DNA of 64,000 bases from G965220075 sp965220075. GTDB lineage: Bacteria > Chloroflexota > UBA11872. The notes under the pieces were generated by a model, which was not told the origin of the DNA, did no database searches, and saw only the letters and a list, made by a program, of their open reading frames with translations. Positions 27,513-34,761 of the stretch are shown piece after piece. Every line of letters starts with the position of its first letter. The first letter of the stretch is position 1. The stretch spans positions 1,674,001 through 1,738,000 of the forward strand of contig OZ244806.1 of NCBI GenBank assembly GCA_965220075.1, given 5' to 3'. A program made the translations under genes and the position numbers.

Positions 27513-28442
27513 CTACGCGCCGGCGGCTAGCGACGCTTCCAGCTCGTCGCGCGTGGGCAGAGCGGGCACGACTCCGGGTGCGGCGACCGTCAGCGCGCCG
27601 GCGTGATTCGCGCGCGCTACCGCCGCACGCAGCGGCCGACCCTCAGCCAGACTGGCCGACAGCGCGGCGTTGAAAGAGTCGCCGGCCCCCGTGGTATCGA
27701 CTACGTCGACGGTCCGGCCGGGGACGCGTTCGCTGCCGTTCCGGGTGGCGATCAAGGCGCCGTCCTCGCCCAGCGTCATGATGACCGAACGTACTCCGAT
27801 ATCGAGCAAGCGCGCCGCCACGTCTTCGTCGGGGCGCGGGTCGTCGGCGTCCAGTCCGGTCAGGATTCTCGCCTCCGACTGGTTCGGCGTCAGCACGTCG
27901 ACATTGCTCAGGACCTCGGCCGTGAGGGGCTGCGCCGGCGCCGGATTCAGCACCGTGGTGATCCCGGCCTCGCGGCCGATCTGAAGCGCGGCGTCCACCG
28001 TCGGGACGGGAGTCTCCAGCTGCGCCTGGAGCACCCGGCTCCGCCGGATTGCCGACCCAAACGCTTCCACGTGCTGGGGGAGCAGCATCGAGTTCGCGCC
28101 GGGGTCGATCAGGATCCGGTTGTCTCCCTCGTCGTCCAGGATTATGAACCCGACCATAGTCGGCCGCTCCGAAGACCGGATCACGGCGGAAGCCTCCACG
28201 CCCTCGTGGCGCCACAGCTCAAGCGCTTCGTCGCCAAACGCGTCCGTGCCTACGCAGGCCAGCATAGTGACTGGCACACCCAGCCGCGCTATGCCTATCG
28301 CCTGGTTGGATCCCTTGCCGCCGGGCCCCGCCGCGTATCCGCTGGCGATCAACGTCTCGCCTTTGGCGGGCAGCCGCGGCGTCTGCATCCACATCCCAAC
28401 GCCGTAGCTGGCTATAACCGCTACTTGCGGCGCGGACTCCAT
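27513..28442 (-). CDS. rbsK: Ribokinase (PfkB family sugar kinase)
   Basis: 309 residues from the ATG at 28440-28442 (MESAPQVAVIASYGVG); the in-frame extension upstream looks non-coding. PfkB signatures: GGKGSNQAIGIARLG near residue 47 and the ATP/anion-hole motif DTTGAGDSFNAAL near residue 255 with the catalytic Asp. It phosphorylates ribose or a related sugar at the 5' position; the exact sugar is inferred from family only. Adjacent to the GHL-type hydrolase on the same strand. Confidence 0.88.
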   Translation of the reverse strand: MESAPQVAVIASYGVGMWMQTPRLPAKGETLIASGYAAGPGGKGSNQAIGIARLGVPVTMLACVGTDAFGDEALELWRHEGVEASAVIRSSERPTMVGFIILDDEGDNRILIDPGANSMLLPQHVEAFGSAIRRSRVLQAQLETPVPTVDAALQIGREAGITTVLNPAPAQPLTAEVLSNVDVLTPNQSEARILTGLDADDPRPDEDVAARLLDIGVRSVIMTLGEDGALIATRNGSERVPGRTVDVVDTTGAGDSFNAALSASLAEGRPLRAAVARANHAGALTVAAPGVVPALPTRDELEASLAAGA

Positions 28443-28666
28443 CAGGCCGCGCGCGCAGGCCGCGCGAACACGCGGCCGTTGCGGGTCACCGACGCCCCAT
28501 GCGGCGCCGGGTCGGTATCTGGTGCGAGCATCGCTAAAATCTTCTTGGACTCCATGGGGCCGCATACTAGCGCGTCGAGTCGGCTGCCGATCCCGCGCTT
28601 CGGGAGCTTACGAGCGGACGGATTGCTACCATCCGCCGGCCGTGCAAAGAAGGTGAAGGCGCGCCC

Positions 28667-29524
28667 GTGGCCGAGCGCAAGGTACTGCTGACGGGCGCCT
28701 CGGGATTCGTGGCCTCGCTGCTGCTTCCCGCTCTGCGTGAGCGCTACGCCTGCACGCTGCTGGACGTCAAGTCCGCGGATGAAAACGGACGCGCGGTATC
28801 CGGGGTTGAGCTAGTCGATCTCGAGGCGGCCAGCCTCGAGGACCTGCGGCCCATGGTTGCCGGGCAAGACGCGATCGTGCACCTCGCGGTCGTTCGCCAC
28901 GGCGAGGGAATGCATCGCTTCGAGGACGAGATGGCCAATCTGCGGATCGCCTACAAGCTGTTCCAGCTCGGCCTGGAGGAGAACGTCCGCCGCGTCGTCA
29001 TGACAAGCTCCATCCACGCCGCCATCTACTACGAGACGCTAGCCATGCGCCGCGAGGTCGAGTCCGTTGCGCCGACCAACGACATGCGGCCGCTCTCGAC
29101 CAACTTCTACGGATGGGCCAAGGCGGGCGCCGAGCACCTGGCGTTCGTGTTCGCTTCCGGGAGCCTGGGCCGCAAGCTGGAGACGGTCATGATCCGGCTG
29201 GGCTCGCCCCGGCCGGTGCCGTGGGATATCGAGGATGCCGACTACGACGTACGCCGCCAGCTTGCCATCCACATCAGCCGGCGGGACCTCATCCAGCTCA
29301 TCGTCCGGTCCGTCGAGGAGGGGCCGATCGAGAACGAGTGGGGCATTCCGTGGCAGGTGTTCTATGGGATATCCGATAACACGCGCGCGTTCTGCAGCCT
29401 CGCCAATGCCCGCAAGGTCATCGGCTATCGACCCGAGGACGACTCCGAGGTTATCTGGGCCGACCAGATTCACGCCCGGCTGACCTCTCAGGGCGTAACC
29501 GGTCGCGTGGGGTCGGGACGCTAG
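28667..29524 (+). CDS. NAD-dependent epimerase/dehydratase family protein
   Basis: 285 residues, GTG start. Extended short-chain dehydrogenase: Rossmann motif LLTGASGFVASLLLPAL (about residues 7-23), AIVHLAVVRHG, active-site Ser region VVMTSSIHAA and YGWAK (Tyr and Lys). The C-terminus is short. It is similar to uronate dehydrogenase/sugar epimerase-type enzymes, so it probably acts on a sugar or sugar acid. Glycine motif GASGFV instead of GxxGxxG is slightly degenerate. In the sugar cluster, divergent from ribokinase. Confidence 0.8.
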   Translation: MAERKVLLTGASGFVASLLLPALRERYACTLLDVKSADENGRAVSGVELVDLEAASLEDLRPMVAGQDAIVHLAVVRHGEGMHRFEDEMANLRIAYKLFQLGLEENVRRVVMTSSIHAAIYYETLAMRREVESVAPTNDMRPLSTNFYGWAKAGAEHLAFVFASGSLGRKLETVMIRLGSPRPVPWDIEDADYDVRRQLAIHISRRDLIQLIVRSVEEGPIENEWGIPWQVFYGISDNTRAFCSLANARKVIGYRPEDDSEVIWADQIHARLTSQGVTGRVGSGR

Positions 29525-29614
29525 CCCGCGACAAGCGTCCACTCGCGGTCGACCCGGCGCCCTGCGGACATGACGCCGGAACTGCGCCTGAGGCCGGGGT
29601 TGAACGGCTATTTC

Positions 29615-30097
29615 TTACTGTATGCCTAAACCCGCTTGCCGCCGCCAGGCGACGATCTCGGCCGCCGCGATAGCCGCTTCCTTGCCTTTATTGAACTTAT
29701 CGTCACGTGCCCGTTCTTCCGCATGGATGATGTCAATGACGGGCAGGATCTCGTTGATGATTGGGACGTTGTGCTCCAGGCTCAGTCGCGCAAGACCATG
29801 AAACACTTCGCGCGTGATCATCTCGAAGTGGAGAGTATCCCCCTTCAGAATGACACCCAGGCAAATGATCGCGTCGTAGGTTCGGTTGGAGCGTAAGAGA
29901 AAGTTAATCGCAAACGGCATTTCCAGTGAGCCGGAAATCTTGTGCTGCTCGATGTCCGTGCAGCCAAGCTGTGCAAGGTAGTCGCGGCAGCCTTGCGATA
30001 GACCGTCGATAACATCCGGATACCACTTGGACGTTAGCAGGAGGACTCGCGACTTTGGGATTGACGGAACTCCGGAAATGTCTGCTTCCGTCCTCAT
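29615..30097 (-). CDS. ribH: 6,7-dimethyl-8-ribityllumazine synthase
   Basis: 160 residues from the ATG at 30095-30097, supported by an AAGGAA Shine-Dalgarno about 10 bases upstream. Penultimate riboflavin step. Motifs: VLLLTSKWYPDVIDGL at the start, ISGSLEMPFAINFLL (phosphate/substrate site), CLGVILKGDTLHFEMI with the catalytic His, and NKGKEAAIAAAEI at the C-terminus. The usual ribD, ribE and ribAB genes are not adjacent. Codon use is less GC-rich than the neighbours, so it may have arrived separately. Confidence 0.93.
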   Translation of the reverse strand: MRTEADISGVPSIPKSRVLLLTSKWYPDVIDGLSQGCRDYLAQLGCTDIEQHKISGSLEMPFAINFLLRSNRTYDAIICLGVILKGDTLHFEMITREVFHGLARLSLEHNVPIINEILPVIDIIHAEERARDDKFNKGKEAAIAAAEIVAWRRQAGLGIQ

Positions 30098-30327
30098 TTC
30101 GCGTTGTTCCTTCCATGCCCGGTCATCAGTAGTCGAATCCGGCTGCACGTCATTTCGGCGCAGCGTTCGATTCTAGCCTCCGAGACAATCTGTGAAATTG
30201 GACCACACGGCGCATATGGGCGAGAGTAGGCCGCCGATCCGCGGGTAGCGTCGCGAGGGGGCGGACAAATCGACCGGCTCCCTACTGTCCGCTCACCCGT
30301 ACGCGGGCCTGAGGGTAGCGTGTCGGT

Positions 30328-30340
30328 GGGAAAGCGCTCC
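30328..30340. promoter_or_regulatory. Candidate LacI-family operator
   Basis: The sequence GGGAAAGCGCTCC resembles the central-CG palindromes bound by LacI/GalR regulators. It lies about 120 bases upstream of the GH42 start in a 360-base gap after ribH that otherwise shows no gene. No LacI-type regulator is in the window. Confidence 0.3.
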
Positions 30341-30457
30341 GCGCTGATGCGGATAAGCTTTGGTGAGTCCGTTCCGGCCGGCGCGTTGCGCGATTGCAAG
30401 CAGGGATGCAGGACGCGGGCGTCACCCCGGCCCCGCCGTCATATAGAGGTAGGCGCG

Positions 30458-32584
30458 ATGTCTGAGCAAGAGAGCTTCGGTATTCCGGGTGTGGCGTTCC
30501 CGATCGGCACCGAGTACTACCGGGCGCCCGCCCCGCGGCCGGACGTATGGGACGCGGACTTCGCCCGCATCAGGGCCGCCGGCATGCACGTCGTTCGCGT
30601 GTTCAACTACTGGAACTGGTATGAGCCGCGGCCGGGTCAGTATGAGGTGGACGACCTGGACCTGCTGTTCGACCTCGCCGCCAAGCACGATCTGCACGTC
30701 TGGCTCGATGTCCCCATCGCTACGCACGGCTCATGCCCCGACTGGTTGATCCGCGACCATCCCGACATGCGGGTGGTCAACTATCTGGGCCAGCCGGTCA
30801 TGCCGGACGCGCATCGCGCCTATCCGCACGGCGCGATGATCCACTGCTACGACCATCCACTCTGGCGCGAATACTCGGAGCAGCTCTTCGAGAACGTCAT
30901 CGGCCATTTCAAAGACCATCCCAGCATGCTGGTCTGGGGAATCTGGGACGGCGTCAATCTCTCATCGGCTTGGACGCGCATGGGCGGCGGCTATCCCTGC
31001 TACTGCGACAGCACGCTGGCGCGTTACTACGCCTGGCTGCGCGCGCGCTACTCGCTCGACGAGCTCAACGAGCGCGTGCAGCGGCGCTACCGGCGCTGGG
31101 AGGACGTGGAGGCGCCGCGCTCCGACCAGAACGTGGTCGAGATGCTGCTGTACAAGCAGTTCCACTACGAGAATCTGGCCGGCCATCTCGCCTGGGCGAT
31201 GGGCACGGCCAAGCGGATCGATCCCGTGCACGAGATGCGCGCGCACGGGGGCTGGGTGCCAAGGCCGTGGGACGAGCATTGCGCGCCGATCTCGGACAGC
31301 TGGGGAATGTCCATGTCGGCCAACAACCTGCTCACTATCGATGATCCGCATCTGATCGCGGACCGCGCCTTCGGCTTCGACTGGTCGCGCGTCCTGGGCA
31401 AGAACGGGCGCTGGTGGAACGAGGAGATCTACGCCGGCATGTCGCCTGGCGGCGTGACCTGGAAGCGGCAGTCGGACCCGCGCGAGCAAACCATGCTGCT
31501 CTGGATGACTCTGATAGGCGGCGCCGTCGGCTCGATGTTCTGGCAGTACCGCCCCGAGTACATGACCTTCGAGTCGCCCGGCTACAACATGGTGGCGCTG
31601 GACGGCGAGCCGACCCCGCGCTTCCGTGAAGTCGTGCGTGTCGTCAAGCAGATCGAGGGTCTCGGTGGACACCTTCCCTTGGAGATACCGGGCGCTGAAG
31701 TGGCCGTTGTCTCGCACCAGCAGTCGCAGGAGCTGTTCAGCTACGACGGAGAGCTGGACGTCGCCGGCAAGACCGCCAGCGAGCGTTTCCTGGCCGATCT
31801 GCGCGGCGTCTACCGCACGCTCTGGCGGCGCGGCATTGCGGCCGATCCGGTTACCCCCAAAATGGACTGGTCGGGCTATCGGCTCGTGGTCCTGCCCAAC
31901 ACTGCCCTGATGACTGACGAGCTGCGCGAGCGGCTGGAGCGAACCCTGGCGGAAAGTCCCGAGACTCACTTCCTGGCGGAGGGCAGCTTCGGTCTCTACT
32001 CCCCCGACGGCCAGTCCAGCTACGCGCCGCCCGAGGGTTTCGCGGAGCGTTTCGGGGTGCGTGTAGCGGACTTCTCCGCCGTTACGGAACGCGAGATCGA
32101 GCAGCGCCGCAACGTCGTCGAAACTCCGCATGGCGCGCTCACGATCACGACTCCGTGCGGCTACGCGGTGCTGGAGCCGCTGGGCGATTCGCAAGCCATC
32201 GCCAGCTTGGGAGACGAGACTATCGGGATTCGCTCCGGCGATGGCCGCCTGACCTGGTATGGCATGACGCTTTCCGCCGGATTCGCGGATGTCGCCCATC
32301 CGGTTGTGGTCGAGGCGCTGCTGGACGAGTTGGGAATCGGCCCCCGCGTGGCCGTGGAGGGCGATCCCATCGTGCCGGTCGTGCGAGGGTCGTCCCAGGG
32401 CGGCCGGCTGGTATTCCTGCACAACCTCGGCCGCGAGCAGGCCAGCGCCACGCTGCGTCCAACCTGGTCTGTGACTGAGGCCCGTGATCTCCTGGCGGAT
32501 GCGCGGCTCGATGTCTCCGACAACGCCTTCCAGGTCGCGCTGGAGCCCTGGAGCGTGGGCGTCGTGCACTGCCCGGAGGCCTGA
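30458..32584 (+). CDS. Beta-galactosidase-like glycoside hydrolase family 42 protein
   Basis: 708 residues from the ATG at 30458, preceded by a good AGAGGTAGG ribosome site. GH42 layout: a TIM barrel (GTEYYRAPAPRPDVWDADF, MHVVRVFNYWNWYEP), the Cys-pair segment YPCYCDSTLARYYAWLRARYS, and WWNEEIYAGMSPGGVTW carrying the likely nucleophile Glu. The middle trimerisation-like domain and a short C-terminal beta domain follow. The usual acid/base Asn-Glu after the strand reading VWGIW is Asp-Gly here, so activity may differ from beta-galactosidases. It lies 33 bp upstream of the GH32 gene and is probably cotranscribed with it. Confidence 0.85.
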   Translation: MSEQESFGIPGVAFPIGTEYYRAPAPRPDVWDADFARIRAAGMHVVRVFNYWNWYEPRPGQYEVDDLDLLFDLAAKHDLHVWLDVPIATHGSCPDWLIRDHPDMRVVNYLGQPVMPDAHRAYPHGAMIHCYDHPLWREYSEQLFENVIGHFKDHPSMLVWGIWDGVNLSSAWTRMGGGYPCYCDSTLARYYAWLRARYSLDELNERVQRRYRRWEDVEAPRSDQNVVEMLLYKQFHYENLAGHLAWAMGTAKRIDPVHEMRAHGGWVPRPWDEHCAPISDSWGMSMSANNLLTIDDPHLIADRAFGFDWSRVLGKNGRWWNEEIYAGMSPGGVTWKRQSDPREQTMLLWMTLIGGAVGSMFWQYRPEYMTFESPGYNMVALDGEPTPRFREVVRVVKQIEGLGGHLPLEIPGAEVAVVSHQQSQELFSYDGELDVAGKTASERFLADLRGVYRTLWRRGIAADPVTPKMDWSGYRLVVLPNTALMTDELRERLERTLAESPETHFLAEGSFGLYSPDGQSSYAPPEGFAERFGVRVADFSAVTEREIEQRRNVVETPHGALTITTPCGYAVLEPLGDSQAIASLGDETIGIRSGDGRLTWYGMTLSAGFADVAHPVVVEALLDELGIGPRVAVEGDPIVPVVRGSSQGGRLVFLHNLGREQASATLRPTWSVTEARDLLADARLDVSDNAFQVALEPWSVGVVHCPEA

Positions 32585-32617
32585 GGCGGGTCGGGGCGGC
32601 TGCCGGCAGGCGCCGTG

Positions 32618-34051
32618 ATGGATCGCGACCCGCTGACGGCACGGGCGCGGCTGGCCGGCGATCCGTTCCGGCCGCGCTATCACTTCGTCCCGCCCGGCGG
32701 CTACCTGGGCGATCCCAACGGCACTTTTTTCTGGGAGGGCGAGTACCACCTTTTCTACCAGTACAACCCCTACGAAGCGGTCGACGCCAACATGCACTGG
32801 GGCCACGCCAAGAGCACCGATCTGATCCACTGGACGGACCTGCCGATCGCCCTTGCACCCTCACTGGACGGGCCGGACCGCCGCGGCTGCTACAGCGGGC
32901 ACGCGGTGGAAGGCGCCGACGCGCCCACCTTGCTCTACTACGGCAACCCCGACGGGCACTGCTTGGCCACCAGCAGCGACGGTCTGATCACCTGGGACAA
33001 GCACCCGGCAAATTCCGTCATCCCGCACCCCTCCGACCCCGCGGCCGGCTGGCGGCCCTGGGACCCATTCGCCTGGCGTGACGGCGACACCTGGTATGCG
33101 CTGTCGGGCGGACGCATCGAAGGCGCCGGCGACACGGCCTTTTTATGCGAGTCCTCGGATCTCATTCACTGGCGTTACTTGCACCCGCTCTACGTGGGCG
33201 GGCGCGAGCACCCGCCCGAGTCCGATTGCTCCGTGCCCAACTTCTTTCCACTGGGCGACAAGCACGTGCTGCTCTTCGCCAGTCACGAGCGCGGCGTGCA
33301 GTACTACCTGGGGCCCTTCGCGCAGCGCCGCTTTCACCCCGAGCGCCACGCGCGCATGAACTTTGGCGAGTTCGGGCTTGCAACAGGACATCTTTGCGCC
33401 GGCATCACATTTCCCGACAGTGCGAACCGGCGCGTCTTCTTCGGCTGGATTCCCGAGGGCCGCTATGAGACCGCGCAGGCGGCCTCGGGCTGGGCGGGCG
33501 TGATGACCCTGCCGCGCGTTCTTTCGCTTGGAAGCCACGGCTTGCTGGACATCGAGCCGGCTCCCGAGCTGCACGCGCTGCGCGGAGCATCCCGGCGAAT
33601 CGATGATCTACGCGTGCCCGCCGGTCGCGTCGTGCCGCTGGAAGGGCTCGGCGGCGGCGGCTTCGAGCTGTCGGCCGTCATCGAACCGTGTCATGCGCGC
33701 CGCGTTGGCGTCATGCTCCGCGGCTCGCCGGAGGAGCGCGAGCAGACGCGTATCGTCTACGAGCCCGCCGCCAAGACCCTGGTACTCGACGCCGAGGCCT
33801 CCAGCTTGCGCCCGGATGTCGTGGGCCGCGGCGCACAGCGCGCACCGCTGGAGCTGGCAGCCGGCGAGCCGCTTCGGCTACGCCTCTTCTTCGACCGCTC
33901 GGTAGTGGAGGTATTCGCCAACGGCAGGCAATGCCTCACCAAGCGCATATATCCCACCCGCCCGGAGAACCTTGGCGTCGCTCTAGTAGCCGAGGGCGGC
34001 GACGCGCACGCGGCGTCGATCGAGTCTTGGGAGATGGCGGACGTCTGGTAG
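32618..34051 (+). CDS. Glycoside hydrolase family 32 (fructosidase-like)
   Basis: 477 residues (ATG at 32618; GTG one codon earlier). Five-bladed propeller plus beta-sandwich typical of GH32. The nucleophile motif is GYLGDPNG instead of WMNDPNG, with FYQYNPYEAVDANMHWGHA following. The middle motif is WDPFAWRDGD, and where ECP is expected it reads SDCSVPNFF, so the acid/base Glu may be an Asp or shifted. The C-terminal beta-sandwich ends in FDRSVVEVFANGRQCL, also typical. Possible role: cleavage of fructose-containing sugars, with substrate unproven. No signal peptide, so it would act inside the cell. Confidence 0.87.
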   Translation: MDRDPLTARARLAGDPFRPRYHFVPPGGYLGDPNGTFFWEGEYHLFYQYNPYEAVDANMHWGHAKSTDLIHWTDLPIALAPSLDGPDRRGCYSGHAVEGADAPTLLYYGNPDGHCLATSSDGLITWDKHPANSVIPHPSDPAAGWRPWDPFAWRDGDTWYALSGGRIEGAGDTAFLCESSDLIHWRYLHPLYVGGREHPPESDCSVPNFFPLGDKHVLLFASHERGVQYYLGPFAQRRFHPERHARMNFGEFGLATGHLCAGITFPDSANRRVFFGWIPEGRYETAQAASGWAGVMTLPRVLSLGSHGLLDIEPAPELHALRGASRRIDDLRVPAGRVVPLEGLGGGGFELSAVIEPCHARRVGVMLRGSPEEREQTRIVYEPAAKTLVLDAEASSLRPDVVGRGAQRAPLELAAGEPLRLRLFFDRSVVEVFANGRQCLTKRIYPTRPENLGVALVAEGGDAHAASIESWEMADVW

Positions 34052-34151
34052 CCGCCGGTCGCGCAACGCCATCACGCGCGGCTAGGGATCTCCTCGACGA
34101 GGCGCCGACAGACGGCTCCCCAGCGATCCCTGACTGCGCGCCGGTGTATCC

Positions 34152-34445
34152 CTACGGAAGCGCCGCGATGACTTCCCTGTATTCCTCCTCGTCGAAGGCG
34201 CGCAGAGTCTCGGTCCGAACGTTGCCGTGCGCGCCTAGCGACAGTGCCAGCGTGGCGGCTATCTGGTCGTTCGGCGCGGAAGTGATCGCCACGAAGTCGT
34301 ACTGGCCCATGACCAGATAGAAAGCCTTGAGCTCTCCGCCGGCGGCGCTCAGCGCCGCACGGACGCCGTCCAAGCGGTCTGGACTTTCCTTCATGTTCTC
34401 GATGCCCTGCTGGGTGTAAGTTCCGAGCGTGATGTACGTGGGCAT
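34152..34445 (-). CDS. GYD domain protein
   Basis: 97 residues. A small ferredoxin-like fold protein: MPTYITLGTYTQQGIENMKESPDRLD, then LKAFYLVMGQYDFVAITSAPND with the Gly-Gln-Tyr-Asp core that names the family, and RTETLRAFDEEEYREVIAAL. GYD proteins are common in this kind of genome and have no assigned reaction. A longer reading on the same strand from 34572 is in another frame and is a shadow. Confidence 0.85.
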   Translation of the reverse strand: MPTYITLGTYTQQGIENMKESPDRLDGVRAALSAAGGELKAFYLVMGQYDFVAITSAPNDQIAATLALSLGAHGNVRTETLRAFDEEEYREVIAALP

Positions 34446-34761
34446 ACCAGTCTCCTTTCCCTGGGCTATTCACGAACGCATACGAGCGCCGCGATGTCGG
34501 ACGCTTTCCCCTTCCCTGCCCTTCCGCAATGGCCTCACCGGGCGCGTTGCGGTGGAACTCTGACATTACCAAACTGGAATCGGCGCCTGCCGGCGCCTTA
34601 GCTAGTCATGCAATCGGGTACGCTGGCCGCCGATAGTTCGCCGACGCACCGCGGTGGAGTTTCGGGGCTGTTCCTCCGCTGGCATTCACGCGGTCCTTGA
34701 GACGCGAACTCATCGGGGCATGACGGCTCTACGACGCCGCGCATCAGGGGAGATTTAGACG
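34446..34761. other. Intergenic region between GYD gene and transketolase
   Basis: Divergent gap of 316 bases. It contains one short GC hairpin (GGCGCC-TGCC-GGCGCC, 34582-34597) and an AGGGGAG ribosome site just before the transketolase ATG. I see no further gene in it. Confidence 0.5.

Noticed and set aside
28443..28565. N-terminal extension of the ribokinase frame
   Set aside because: The first 41 codons look like non-coding DNA. The ATG at 28442 gives the expected N-terminus.
30962..32830. Long open frame of 622 codons on the minus strand across the GH42 and GH32 genes
   Set aside because: It lies opposite two well-supported glycoside hydrolases and has no family likeness. It is a GC-rich shadow.
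34072..34572. 166-codon minus frame over the GYD gene
   Set aside because: Different frame from the clear GYD protein.
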